A stretch of 64,000 bases of DNA from 66-474 sp963771735 (GCA_963771735.1 CAVYUN010000002.1:806001-870000); one strand, 5' to 3'. Counted from the stretch's first letter, positions 52,347-61,650 are shown. The notes: generated by a model not told the origin, from the letters alone. A program made the numbers and translations.

Positions 52347-53849
52347 ATGAATCAACCGATACCCGCGACATCGGGCCGCCGATCCCTGCTCTGGCTGGTG
52401 GTGCTTGCCGTGCTTCTGGCGTTCGCTTTTCAGGGATCACGTGGACTGTGGAACACGGACGAAGGCCGTTACGTCGACGGGGCGTTGCAGATGGTCGACA
52501 GCGGCAACTATCTCGTGCCCGCTTACAGCCCAATCGAGGTCAACCTTTCCAAGCCACCTGTCACGTACTGGGTGATCGCGGGTGCGGTCAAGTTGTTGGG
52601 GCGCAATACCTGGGCCACCCGCTTGCCTTGGGCGTGTGCCTTTGTGGCCACGGTCTGGTTGCTGTATGGCATGGGCTTGCGGCTGGTACCAGACAAGCCT
52701 TGGTTGCCGGGGCTGATCTACGCGACCTCGTTGCCGCCATTCGTCGCCGCCAATGTCGTCAACCCCGACACATTGCTGACATTGTGCGAAGCGCTTGCCA
52801 TGTACGGATTCGTGGCCTGGATGTTCGCAGCCGACGGGTCACGCGCGCGCGTCTGGTTGGCGCTGATGTGGCTGGGCTGGGGTTTGGCATTTCTGACCAA
52901 GGGACCGCCGGGGCTGCTTCCGTTGCTGGCTGTCGTCCCGTTCCTCGTTATCCGCGACGGTTGGCGTAACCTTGGCAGGCTGTTCACGCTGCCCGGGCTC
53001 GCGGTATTCGTGCTGGCGGGGTTCGGTTGGTATCTGGTCGTTGTGTTGCGGGTGCCGTGGGCCCTCCACTATTTCTTGCACTACGAGTTCTACGATCGCA
53101 TTTTCACATCCGTGCAGCATCGCAATCCGGGTCTCTGGGGTTGGGCGATCGTCTATTTCCCGACGCTTATCCTCGGAACGCTTCCGTGGTGGCCGGCGCT
53201 GGCTTGGACGATGCTCAGGCGCAAGCGCGAACCGGCGGCGGAGATGGCTGCACCGCGAACCGGGGTTTCATTGTTGCTGTGGATGTGGTTCGGGATCCCA
53301 TTCGTTGTGTTCTGCTTGGCGCAATCGCGGCTTCCCGCTTACGTGTTGCCTTTGTTCCTGCCGTTGTCGCTGCTTCTGGCAATCAGCCTGCAACGGTGGA
53401 TCGACCCGCGCCGAAACTTCCAGCGGTTCGGGCTTGTGGTCTGGGTCGTGGCCTTGCTCGCGCTTAGGGGCTGGGTTGCCTACGCAGTCAAGCAGTCGCA
53501 TCGCGACAACCGGCTCATCGCGGCACAACTCAGCGCGATGGCGGATCCCACAATGTATTCGGGCGTGGTATTCATCGAAGCCACCAGTGCCGGGTACAAC
53601 ATCGAAGAACGAACCCCCTGGGGGATTCGCCTGTACCTCCAAAAGCCCGTCTATGCCGTGGCATGGCTCTCGAATACGGGACCGGAGCAGGCGTGCCGAG
53701 CCTTGCGTGATGCGGGATCGGCGCTGGTCGTGATCGATCCCGGACTCGACTACAAGTCGGTCTCGGGTGTGCTAGCACGATGCACGAAGTCTGAGGTCAT
53801 TGAAACGGGCGGCTGGAGAGGGCATGCCGTGGCGCTGGTGCACCCGTAA
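52347..53849 (+). CDS. GT39 family (ArnT-like) membrane glycosyltransferase
   Basis: A 500-residue polytopic GT-C enzyme. The catalytic loop is RGLWNTDEGRYVDGALQMV after the first helix (Asp-Glu pair), followed by YSPIEVNLSKPPVTYWVIAGA. This resembles ArnT-like transferases that take sugars from undecaprenyl-phosphate donors. The neighbouring LAB_N pair and its location in an envelope-rich region suggest lipid A or polysaccharide modification. Not the same subfamily detail as the copy at 30.2 kb. Confidence 0.88.
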   Translation: MNQPIPATSGRRSLLWLVVLAVLLAFAFQGSRGLWNTDEGRYVDGALQMVDSGNYLVPAYSPIEVNLSKPPVTYWVIAGAVKLLGRNTWATRLPWACAFVATVWLLYGMGLRLVPDKPWLPGLIYATSLPPFVAANVVNPDTLLTLCEALAMYGFVAWMFAADGSRARVWLALMWLGWGLAFLTKGPPGLLPLLAVVPFLVIRDGWRNLGRLFTLPGLAVFVLAGFGWYLVVVLRVPWALHYFLHYEFYDRIFTSVQHRNPGLWGWAIVYFPTLILGTLPWWPALAWTMLRRKREPAAEMAAPRTGVSLLLWMWFGIPFVVFCLAQSRLPAYVLPLFLPLSLLLAISLQRWIDPRRNFQRFGLVVWVVALLALRGWVAYAVKQSHRDNRLIAAQLSAMADPTMYSGVVFIEATSAGYNIEERTPWGIRLYLQKPVYAVAWLSNTGPEQACRALRDAGSALVVIDPGLDYKSVSGVLARCTKSEVIETGGWRGHAVALVHP

Positions 53850-53882
53850 AAGTTGGCGGGCGTTCGACGAGGTCCGAGAATC

Positions 53883-55823
53883 ATGTGTGGAATATGCGGC
53901 ATACTGAATCCAGACTCCGAAGGGTTGCTGCCGGATCCCGCACGGGCGCGTATTGCCGCGATGCTGGACGCCATGCGCCATCGCGGCCCGGATGGCGAGG
54001 CCCGCGTTGATCGCAGCCATCTGAGCATGGCGGTCAATCGCCTGGCGATTCGTGGCGTCGACTTGGTGCAGCCCCCGCTGCTCGAATACGAGGGCGGGAT
54101 CGTCGTTGCCTGCAACGGGGAGATCGACAATCACCGCGAGCTGCGCACGATGTTGGCGGATCGCGGTCACGAGATCCCGACCGGCACCGATCTGGCGGTG
54201 ATCGCGCCGCTATATCTCGAGATGGGCATGGATTTCCTGAAGCATTTGCGCGGCGTGTTCGCGCTGGCACTGTGGGATCCACGTCACGGCCGCCTCGTTC
54301 TGGCACGCGATCGCGCGGGCGAACGGCACTTGTATTACACAGTTGGCGACCAATGTCTCGAGTTCGCCTCGGAGCTGGCTGCGTTGGTGCAATCGCCAGG
54401 CGGAAAAATCGAGATCGACAGGGAGGGTCTCGCGCAGTATCTGGGCTCGGGTTATTGCTCGCCTGCGCAAACTGCAGTCCAGGGGATCCGCAAGGTCGGT
54501 CCCGGAGAAATGGTGGTGTTCGACGCCAGCGGCGTACGTGCCGAAACATATTGGCGCCTTTCTGCGAGCAAGACACCGGCCCGCGCCTCCCGCAAGGCGT
54601 TCGACGAAGTGTTTCGCGATGCCGTCGCCAGACAAAGCGACGTGGATGTGGACTACGGCGTATTGTTGAGCGGCGGCGTCGACTCGGCGCTGGTCACCGC
54701 GGTATTGCGCAGCGTTCGACCGGGTCGGGCTTTCCCCGCGTACTGCATTCGTTTCGACGAGGCGTCATTCGACGAAAGCGATCACGCGCAGCGCGCGGCG
54801 CGCGACTTCGAGTGTGAATTCGTACCCGTTACCGTCAGCGCGGAGGATTTCCCCCGCAACCTGCGCAGTTTGATAGCCGGCACAGGGGAGCTGATCGCGG
54901 ACCCGGCATGGATTCCGCTGTCGAAGGTGGCTGAGCGCGCTTCGCGCGATGTGCGTCTGTTGCTGGCAGGCGAGGGCGCCGACGAGTTGTTCGGAGGCTA
55001 TCCGACGTACCTGGGCGCCCACTGGGCATCTCGCTACATGCAACTTCCGGGTTGGCTGCGAGTGGCTTTGCGTCGCGCCATCGAGGCATGGCCGGTCAGC
55101 GACAAGAAGGTGGCGGTTTCCTTCCTGCTGAAGCGGTTCGTGCGCATGCACGCCATGGATGGCATGGTGCGGCACAAGGCATGGACTGCCAGCATCGCTC
55201 CCGACCTGCTGCGCCGATTGGGCGTTGAGCCGCAAGTCGAGGCGGACATCTTCGATCACTCGATGCCTTTGCTGGACGCGGTCCAGCGATACGATTTCAC
55301 GCATTCGTTGCCGGAGGCCCTGATGGCCAAGGCCGATCGGGGCGGAATGCTTCACGGTGTGGAAATCCGTGCGCCGTTTCTTGACCGTGAGGTCATCGAG
55401 TTTGCCGCAACACTGCGCGCACGAGACCGCGTAAGCGGTCTCACGACAAAGCCTTTCCTCAAGCAATGTGCTCGAAAATATCTGCGTGGCTCGGTGGTCA
55501 ATCGCCGCAAGCGCGGACTCTCCGTGCCGCTCTCGGCATGGTTGCGCGGTAGCCTGCACGCCTGGGCGAAATCGAAACTGGACAGCCCGGAACTGGCCCG
55601 GGTTGGCATTCGCATCGATGCTGCCCTGGCCCTGCTTTCCGAACACCTGCAGCGTCGCGAGGATCATGCTCGCGCGATATGGACTCTGATCGTGTTGAGC
55701 GAATGGCTCGAATGGCTCCACGCTGGCAGCGATGTATTCGGGGTCACCCTGCAAGTCCCGTCACGGCATTTGGGGAGACAGGATCATGTGACCGAAGCGA
55801 TGGCCGAAGTCGAGCCGTGTTGA
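53883..55823 (+). CDS. asnB: Asparagine synthase (glutamine-hydrolysing) family protein
   Basis: A 646-residue amidotransferase. Cys 2 of MCGICG is the glutaminase nucleophile; RGPDG and NRLAIRG follow, with the family NGEI(Y/D)N motif as CNGEIDN. The synthetase domain has the PP-loop SGGVDSALV near residue 265 and an AGEGADELFGGYPTYL motif. Such proteins make asparagine, but when linked to glycan genes they often amidate a surface-polysaccharide sugar. The context with glycosyltransferase and LAB_N genes favours the latter. It starts 33 bases after the GT39 gene. Confidence 0.9.
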   Translation: MCGICGILNPDSEGLLPDPARARIAAMLDAMRHRGPDGEARVDRSHLSMAVNRLAIRGVDLVQPPLLEYEGGIVVACNGEIDNHRELRTMLADRGHEIPTGTDLAVIAPLYLEMGMDFLKHLRGVFALALWDPRHGRLVLARDRAGERHLYYTVGDQCLEFASELAALVQSPGGKIEIDREGLAQYLGSGYCSPAQTAVQGIRKVGPGEMVVFDASGVRAETYWRLSASKTPARASRKAFDEVFRDAVARQSDVDVDYGVLLSGGVDSALVTAVLRSVRPGRAFPAYCIRFDEASFDESDHAQRAARDFECEFVPVTVSAEDFPRNLRSLIAGTGELIADPAWIPLSKVAERASRDVRLLLAGEGADELFGGYPTYLGAHWASRYMQLPGWLRVALRRAIEAWPVSDKKVAVSFLLKRFVRMHAMDGMVRHKAWTASIAPDLLRRLGVEPQVEADIFDHSMPLLDAVQRYDFTHSLPEALMAKADRGGMLHGVEIRAPFLDREVIEFAATLRARDRVSGLTTKPFLKQCARKYLRGSVVNRRKRGLSVPLSAWLRGSLHAWAKSKLDSPELARVGIRIDAALALLSEHLQRREDHARAIWTLIVLSEWLEWLHAGSDVFGVTLQVPSRHLGRQDHVTEAMAEVEPC

Positions 55824-56046
55824 CCCGTGAGAGGCCAGAGCGATGCCACGCATCGCAACAAGCGCCTGGGGAAGCTTCCGGACTGCATCCTGCTGCACCT
55901 TTCTTGCTGGTGGCGGGCGAAACTGCCCAGCCGGAGTCGCGAATTGATCAAGGATTCCCTGATCGTGAATCAAATTGAATCTGCGCGGCCCGCTATCCGG
56001 CGGTGCCGAGGCGCCGGGGTCGCGCTGCTGCCTTGAACCGTATCTG

Positions 56047-57156
56047 ATGCTGCCCCTTTCCATTCTCGATCGGTACCTTCTGCGCGAATTTCTTGCCGGC
56101 ACCATCGCTGCGGCGGTGGTGTTGCTGGTGATCTTCACCGGCAGTTTTTTTGCCGAGGCTGTGAACAAGGTCGCGACCGGGCAGCTGCCGGGTGGCGTGA
56201 TGTTCACGGTGCTCGGCTTGCACATGGTCAGTGCCCTGCAAACATTGCTGCCGATGAGCATGTTCCTTGGCATGTTGTTGGCGCTGGGGCGGATGTATCG
56301 CGACAGCGAGATGCACGTCTTGTCGGCGTCGGGCTTCGGGCCGAAAGGGCTGCTGCTGCCCGCAGCCATCCTCGGCACGGGCGTAACGGTCGTGGTCGCG
56401 CTGGTTGCGTTGTGGCTGGCTCCGTTGGCGACGCGAACCTCGCGTGACGAGGTCGACAAGGCCAATCGTTCGGTGATCGCGGCCGGGCTGGAGGCCGGTC
56501 GTTTCACCTCGTTGACGGGCGGCGGTGGCATCCTGTTCGCCAACAGCATCAGTCCCGACGGCACCCGTCTGGGCAAACTGTTCGTCGAGAGCGAGCAAAC
56601 CGGCAAGGACGGCGTCACCCGCATCAGCGTGGTCACCGCCACGCGCGGCGAGCTGTTCCACGAAGGGCAGGAGGACAACCGTTTCGTCGCGCTGCACGAC
56701 GGCTACCGCTACGACATTCGGCTGGGCCAGGACAACTGGCGCCTGGTGCAATTCCAGCGCAACGACATCGCATTGTCTCCGCCAACGCAGGACAACGGCG
56801 GCGACGATCCGGAAAACGTCCGCAGCACGGTTTCGCTGATTGGCGACCCCGACCCCGCCGCTCGCGCCGAACTGCAATGGCGCATTGCGGTGGCGTTCGG
56901 TCCCCTGGTACTGGCGATGCTGGCGTTGCCCATGGCGCGTCAGGCGCCACGCTCCTCACCGGTCGGTCGCATTCTGATCGCGGTGCTGGCGTATCTGATC
57001 ATCATGAATCTGGTGACACTGGCGCGCTCGTTCATCGCCAGCGGAACACTTCCTGCCCCGGTTGGCATGTGGTGGGTTCTGCTGCCGGTGCTGGCCGGTG
57101 CGGCATGGGCCTATGCGCGGCAATACGCGATGCGTCGGGGCCCGCTTCGACGTTAG
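56047..57156 (+). CDS. lptF: LPS export ABC transporter permease LptF
   Basis: A 369-residue inner-membrane protein with three helices at each end around a periplasmic beta-jellyroll: LDRYLLREFLAGTIAAAVVLL at the start and RAELQWRIAVAFGPLVLAMLALPM near the end. It would form LptB2FG and lift LPS toward the outer membrane. The usual partner lptG is not downstream, which is unusual: next are an operon regulator and an ABC exporter unrelated to LPS. The ATG at 56047 was chosen; the frame extends 24 codons upstream. Confidence 0.88.
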   Translation: MLPLSILDRYLLREFLAGTIAAAVVLLVIFTGSFFAEAVNKVATGQLPGGVMFTVLGLHMVSALQTLLPMSMFLGMLLALGRMYRDSEMHVLSASGFGPKGLLLPAAILGTGVTVVVALVALWLAPLATRTSRDEVDKANRSVIAAGLEAGRFTSLTGGGGILFANSISPDGTRLGKLFVESEQTGKDGVTRISVVTATRGELFHEGQEDNRFVALHDGYRYDIRLGQDNWRLVQFQRNDIALSPPTQDNGGDDPENVRSTVSLIGDPDPAARAELQWRIAVAFGPLVLAMLALPMARQAPRSSPVGRILIAVLAYLIIMNLVTLARSFIASGTLPAPVGMWWVLLPVLAGAAWAYARQYAMRRGPLRR

Positions 57157-57229
57157 ACGATTTCCGGAAAATGCATTGCCCGGGATTGGGAACGCAGCGT
57201 GTGTGCTTCTTCGATTCGAATCGATCAAT

Positions 57230-57292
57230 TGTCAAGCATGCTTGACATGACTCGATTTGACCCGTAATCTCGCTTGTCAAGTCAGCTTGACA
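57230..57292. promoter_or_regulatory. Two copies of a TGTCAAG-N4-CTTGACA operator
   Basis: Two perfect inverted repeats with identical arms: TGTCAAG-CATG-CTTGACA at 57230-57247 and TGTCAAG-TCAG-CTTGACA at 57275-57292, 45 bases centre to centre, about four helical turns. They lie immediately upstream of an operon encoding a small XRE regulator. They are the best candidate binding sites for that regulator. The first is a perfect 18-base palindrome; the second has a four-base asymmetrical spacer. Confidence 0.75.
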
Positions 57293-57328
57293 AGTATGCG
57301 CATGTTCCAAGCAAACGTGGGGAGACGG

Positions 57329-57925
57329 ATGCCGATGGAAAGAATGAGCGAATGGCCGAGATGGCAACGCTGGGGTACCTGGCTGGTCGGCTGGGTGCTG
57401 TATCTGGGTGCGTTCTGGTTATTGTTCATCACGGACAGTATCGCGGTGCGGGTAGCCGCGCTGGCCGGTATCTGCGCGGGCGTGCTGGTGCTGGCGTATT
57501 CGTGCCGGGCGGTGCTGAACGAGCGGATGCGCAACGTGGAGCGCCGGCGCCTGCGGGTGACCCTGCCCGCGTTTCTGATCTACATCCTGCTGATGTTGTA
57601 CGTATTTCCGCGCGAGGCGCATATTGCAGACCCGTGGCTGAAGGCGATCGTGGCATTGTCGCCGGCGTTGCCAATGTTGTTGGTGGCGTGGGCGATGATC
57701 CGCTATGTCAATCGCTGCGACGAGATGGAACGTCGCCAGCATCTGGAGGCTGCGGGTGTCGCGGTGGTCGTGGTGGGAATGGTGTCCATCGGACTCGGGT
57801 TTCTCGCTGCAGCCAAGCTGATCGCGGTGGATGGCACGCTGGTGCTGTTGATGGTGTTTCCTGCGCTGTGCATCGTGTACGGCGCGACGTGTACCTGGGC
57901 GAAGTGGCGGAACCGTGCCCGATGA
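57329..57925 (+). CDS. Small polytopic membrane protein
   Basis: A 198-residue membrane protein with about six hydrophobic segments in three pairs, beginning WGTWLVGWVLYLGAFWLLFI and including VTLPAFLIYILLMLYVF and SPALPMLLVAWAMIRYV. Between the second and third pair lies the charged RYVNRCDEMERRQHLEAAG. I recognise no named family. It is translationally coupled to the XRE regulator (ATGA overlap), a pairing often seen for small repressors with membrane partners. Start ATG 57329 was chosen by the GGGGAG sequence upstream; ATG 57335 is an alternative. Confidence 0.78.
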   Translation: MPMERMSEWPRWQRWGTWLVGWVLYLGAFWLLFITDSIAVRVAALAGICAGVLVLAYSCRAVLNERMRNVERRRLRVTLPAFLIYILLMLYVFPREAHIADPWLKAIVALSPALPMLLVAWAMIRYVNRCDEMERRQHLEAAGVAVVVVGMVSIGLGFLAAAKLIAVDGTLVLLMVFPALCIVYGATCTWAKWRNRAR

Positions 57926-58122
57926 AGAACCGCGTGCGCGAACTGCGCGAGGCCCACGGCTGGTCGCAGGGCGCATTGGCCGAGCACCTCGACGTGTCGC
58001 GGCAAACCATCAATGCCATCGAGAACGGCAAGTACGATCCCAGCCTGCCGCTGGCATTCAAGCTGGCGCGGTTGTTCAGGCAACGCATCGAATCGATGTT
58101 CGAACCGGATGAGGAACGCTGA
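57922..58122 (+). CDS. Small XRE-family transcriptional regulator
   Basis: A 66-residue protein consisting of a single helix-turn-helix domain: RVRELREAHGWSQGALAEHL, then VSRQTINAIENGKYDPSLPLAF, as in YozG-like regulators. Its size leaves no sensor or ligand domain. It likely binds the two TGTCAAG-N4-CTTGACA palindromes upstream of the operon. Its start overlaps the membrane protein stop by four bases, and its own stop is adjacent to the next gene's ATG. Confidence 0.92.
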   Translation: MKNRVRELREAHGWSQGALAEHLDVSRQTINAIENGKYDPSLPLAFKLARLFRQRIESMFEPDEER

Positions 58123-59739
58123 ATGAAAATGAATGGGCGCATGATCGTGCGCATCGTCGCGGCCGTGGTCGTGGTGGCTGCGCTCGGCTGGCAGTGGTGG
58201 GGCAAGCACCACGCGCGGAGCGCAACAGATGAATCGAACGGCTCCGCTCCCGCGAGTGCGGCCAGTGCGCCGGCGTCGACGGTCGCAGAGACCAAACCGG
58301 TCAAGCCGGCGCCGCCCGCGACCCTGAAAATGGGCAGTCTCACGCTGACCGCGTGCGAACTGAAGCGGCCGGACTCGGCGGCCACCGTCGCGGCTTTCTG
58401 CACGAAGTTCCCGGTGCCGGAAAATCGCGCGGACCCGAAATCGCGCACCATCGACTTGAAACTGGCCGTCGTGAAGAGCGATTCGGCCGTGCCGGAAAAG
58501 GATCTCGTGGTATATCTCGCCGGCGGCCCGGGACAGTCGGCGATCCAGAGCTATCCGGAACTCGCGCCGGCTTTCGCACCACTGCTGAAACACCACGATT
58601 TGCTGTTGCTCGATCAGCGTGGCACCGGTGATTCGCATCCCCTCAAGTGTCCCGACATCGAAAAACAGCAGAAACAGCTGGGTGACGTTTCCCTGACCAT
58701 CGAGCAACGCGTGCAGTGGCTGGGCCAGTGCGCGCAGGAAGTCGAGAAGACATCCGATCCGCGCTATTACACGACCACCGATGCGGTCGCCGACCTGGCG
58801 GCGGTGCGCACGGCGCTGGGGTCGCCGAAACTCGATCTGGTTGGTGTGTCCTACGGCACCCGCATGGCGCAGCATTTCACGTCGGCGCATCCCGATGCGG
58901 TACGCAGCATCGTGCTGGACGGCGTGGTGCCCAACCAACTGGTGCTCGGCGAAACCTTCGCCGGCGCGCTGGAGCATTCACTCAAACTGCAGGCCGCTGC
59001 GTGCGATGCCGCGCCCGCCTGCAAGCAGGCATTCGGTGACTGGTACACCACCTTGCGGCAACTGGATGCCAAGTTGAAGAACGGATCGCCGCAACAGGTG
59101 ACCTTCGAGGATCCCTTCAGTTACAAGCCGGTCACGAAAACCCTCAACGCCGAGACGTTGGCGGGCGTCGTGCGGCTGTTTTCCTACAGCACCGTGACGG
59201 CGGCCCTGCTGCCGCTGGCCGTGAACGAGGCCGCGCACGGCAACTACGCACCCCTCATGGGCCAGTCGAAACTGCTGACCGGCGACCTGTCGGCGTCGAT
59301 CGAGGGCGGCATGCAGATGTCGGTGATCTGCACCGAGGACGCATCGCTGCTGACCCCGCGCCCGCAGGATGACAACACCCTGCTCGGCAACGAGTTGATC
59401 AAGGACTTCAGCGCCGAGTGCAAGGTCTGGCCGCACAATCCGATGCCGAAGGATTTCCACGCGGCCTTCAAGTCGTCGATTCCGACGCTGCTGATCTCGG
59501 GCGAGCGCGACCCCGTGACGCCGCCGGCGAACGCGGACGAGGTATTGAAGGGACTGTCCGACGGCCGCTCGCTGGTGGTGAAAGGGCTGGGTCATGCCGA
59601 AGCCATCAATGCGGGGTGCATGCCGGACCTGGTGGAGCAGTTCGTCGACAAGTTGCAGCCGAAAAAGCTGGATGCGCAATGCCTGAAACGCATCGGGCCC
59701 ATTCCGGCGTTCGTCAATTTCAATGGAGCCGCGCCATGA
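58123..59739 (+). CDS. Secreted or membrane-anchored alpha/beta-hydrolase (TAP-like peptidase)
   Basis: A 538-residue hydrolase with an N-terminal membrane anchor or signal (IVRIVAAVVVVAALGWQWW), a low-complexity A/S/P linker and then the alpha/beta-hydrolase fold. Oxyanion motif GGPGQSA, nucleophile GVSYGTR (Ser 243), acid GERDPVTPP and histidine GLGHAEA complete the triad. Length and C-terminal domain fit tripeptidyl-aminopeptidase-like enzymes. Its start is one base after the XRE stop, so it is in the same operon, followed by an ABC exporter. Confidence 0.88.
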   Translation: MKMNGRMIVRIVAAVVVVAALGWQWWGKHHARSATDESNGSAPASAASAPASTVAETKPVKPAPPATLKMGSLTLTACELKRPDSAATVAAFCTKFPVPENRADPKSRTIDLKLAVVKSDSAVPEKDLVVYLAGGPGQSAIQSYPELAPAFAPLLKHHDLLLLDQRGTGDSHPLKCPDIEKQQKQLGDVSLTIEQRVQWLGQCAQEVEKTSDPRYYTTTDAVADLAAVRTALGSPKLDLVGVSYGTRMAQHFTSAHPDAVRSIVLDGVVPNQLVLGETFAGALEHSLKLQAAACDAAPACKQAFGDWYTTLRQLDAKLKNGSPQQVTFEDPFSYKPVTKTLNAETLAGVVRLFSYSTVTAALLPLAVNEAAHGNYAPLMGQSKLLTGDLSASIEGGMQMSVICTEDASLLTPRPQDDNTLLGNELIKDFSAECKVWPHNPMPKDFHAAFKSSIPTLLISGERDPVTPPANADEVLKGLSDGRSLVVKGLGHAEAINAGCMPDLVEQFVDKLQPKKLDAQCLKRIGPIPAFVNFNGAAP

Positions 59740-60470
59740 TTGAAGTCAAGGATTTGCACAAGGCCTTCGGCAAGGTCAAGGCCGTCGACGGTGTCACGTT
59801 CACGGCCCGCGACGGCGAGATCACCGGCCTGCTCGGCCCCAATGGCGCAGGCAAGACCACCACGCTGCGGATGCTCTACACCCTGATGAACCCGGATTCG
59901 GGTCAGGTGCTGGTGGATGGCATCGACGCCGCGGCCGATCCCATCGCGGTGCGTCGCCGGCTCGGGGTGCTGCCCGATGCGCGTGGCCTGTACAAGCGCC
60001 TGACCGCGCGTGAGAACATCGAATATTTCGCGCGCCTGCACGGCATCGAGACGCAGCTGATGCACCAGCGTCGCGAGAACCTGGTCGATGCGTTGGAGAT
60101 GCGTGACATTCTTGATCGCCGCACGGAGGGCTTTTCGCAAGGGCAGCGGGTCAAGACCGCGATCGCGCGGGCACTGGTGCACGATCCGAAGAACGTGATC
60201 CTGGACGAGCCCACCAACGGACTCGACGTGATGGCCACGCGCGGCCTGCGCGCGTTCATGCGCAACCTCAAGGCCGAGGGGCGCTGCGTGCTGTTCTCCA
60301 GCCACATTATGCAGGAGGTTGCGATGCTGTGCGATCGCATCGTGGTGATCGCGAACGGGCGGGTGGTCGCCGACGAAGCGCCGGACGCGTTGCGCGCGCA
60401 AACCGGCGAGGACAATCTCGAGGACGCCTTTGTGAAATTGATCGGCAGCGAAGAAGGGCTTGCGGCATGA
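59736..60470 (+). CDS. ABC transporter ATP-binding protein, NatA-like
   Basis: A 244-residue ATPase subunit. Walker A GPNGAGKTT (about residues 34-42), signature FSQGQRVKTAIARAL, Walker B VILDEPTNGLD and H-loop FSSHIMQE. The signature Phe-Ser-Gln-Gly-Gln is the NatA/ABC-2 type variant of LSGGQ. It overlaps the hydrolase gene by four bases and the permease gene by four bases, completing a translationally coupled export module. Confidence 0.93.
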   Translation: MIEVKDLHKAFGKVKAVDGVTFTARDGEITGLLGPNGAGKTTTLRMLYTLMNPDSGQVLVDGIDAAADPIAVRRRLGVLPDARGLYKRLTARENIEYFARLHGIETQLMHQRRENLVDALEMRDILDRRTEGFSQGQRVKTAIARALVHDPKNVILDEPTNGLDVMATRGLRAFMRNLKAEGRCVLFSSHIMQEVAMLCDRIVVIANGRVVADEAPDALRAQTGEDNLEDAFVKLIGSEEGLAA

Positions 60471-61642
60471 ACGCGATGCTGACGGTGTTGTGGAAGGAGG
60501 TCCGCGAAAACCTGCGCGACAAGCGCACGGTGTTCAGCGCGTTGATCTACGGGCCGCTGTTCGGACCGCTGATGTTCGTCTTGTTGATGAACACCATGGT
60601 CGGCCGCGAAATGAAGAAGGCGGAAGGGCCGCTGAAGGTGCCGGTGATCGGCGCGCAGTATGCGCCGAACCTGATCGGCGCCCTGAAGCAGCAGGGCCTG
60701 GTGCCGCAGCCACCGATTGCCGATCCCGACAAGGCCGTGCGCCAGCGCGATGCCGACGTGGTGCTGCGCATCCCCGCCGACTACGGCAAGGCCTGGTCGA
60801 AGGGCAAGCCGGCGCAGGTCGAGCTGATCTACGACGCTTCGCAGCAGGGCAGCAGCACGCCGCGAAACCGGCTGGAGGACATGCTGAAATCGTACAGTCG
60901 CCAGCAAGGCGCACTGCGTCTGCTGGCGCGCGGGTTGTCGCCCAGCATTGGCGTGCCGCTGGTGGTCAGCAGGCGCGACCAGTCCACGCCGCAATCGCGC
61001 GCGGGGCTGGCGCTCAGCATCCTCCCGTACTTTTTCGTGTTCGCGGTGTACATCGGCAGCATGTATCTCGCGATCGACCTGACCGCGGGCGAGCGCGAGC
61101 GGCAATCACTGGAGCCATTGTTCGCGAATCCGGTGGCACGCTGGCGGATCCTGGTCGGCAAGCTGGGCGCGATCGCGGCGTTCTCGCTGGCGAGTCTGGT
61201 GCTGACCGCCGTCGCGTTCTCGGTCGCGGGACATTTCCTGCCGGCGGAAAAGCTGGGCATGTCGTTCGACCTCGGCCCGGCGTTCATCGGGCGTGCGATC
61301 CTGCTGGAATTACCGCTGATCGCCGTGTTCGCGGTGCTGGAAACCCTGGTGGCAGCTTTCGCCAAGAGCTATCGCGAGGCGCAGACCTATCTCGGCCTGA
61401 TGATGCTGGTGCCGATCCTGCCCTCGATGCTGATGAGCTTCATGCCGGTGAAACAGGCGCACTGGATGTACACGGTGCCGCTGCTCGGGCAGCAGATCGG
61501 TATCAGCGACTTGTTGCGCGGCGAGCCGGTGCTGGCGGGCGACATCGGCATGGCCTTGTTGAGCGGATTCGCCTTCGCGCTGTTGCTCGGGTTGATCACG
61601 GCCGTGGTGTACCGGTCGGAGCGCTTGGCCATATCGTCTTGA
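60467..61642 (+). CDS. ABC-2 type transporter permease, NatB-like
   Basis: A 391-residue permease with an N-terminal helix, a large extracytoplasmic domain (about residues 50-180) and five to six further helices. LWKEVRENLRDKRTVFSALIYGP at the start and AGERERQSLEPLFANPVARWRILVGKL are typical of NatB-like exporters. It is predicted to export a peptide, lipid or ion; the substrate is unknown. It ends the operon, with a strong hairpin nine bases after its stop. Confidence 0.9.
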   Translation: MNAMLTVLWKEVRENLRDKRTVFSALIYGPLFGPLMFVLLMNTMVGREMKKAEGPLKVPVIGAQYAPNLIGALKQQGLVPQPPIADPDKAVRQRDADVVLRIPADYGKAWSKGKPAQVELIYDASQQGSSTPRNRLEDMLKSYSRQQGALRLLARGLSPSIGVPLVVSRRDQSTPQSRAGLALSILPYFFVFAVYIGSMYLAIDLTAGERERQSLEPLFANPVARWRILVGKLGAIAAFSLASLVLTAVAFSVAGHFLPAEKLGMSFDLGPAFIGRAILLELPLIAVFAVLETLVAAFAKSYREAQTYLGLMMLVPILPSMLMSFMPVKQAHWMYTVPLLGQQIGISDLLRGEPVLAGDIGMALLSGFAFALLLGLITAVVYRSERLAISS

Positions 61643-61650
61643 TGCAGATG

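Noticed and set aside
57230..57292. LexA boxes or Fur boxes upstream of the XRE operon.
   Set aside because: The arms TGTCAAG/CTTGACA do not match CTGT-N8-ACAG or the GATAAT pattern, and the same arms recur twice beside a regulator gene.
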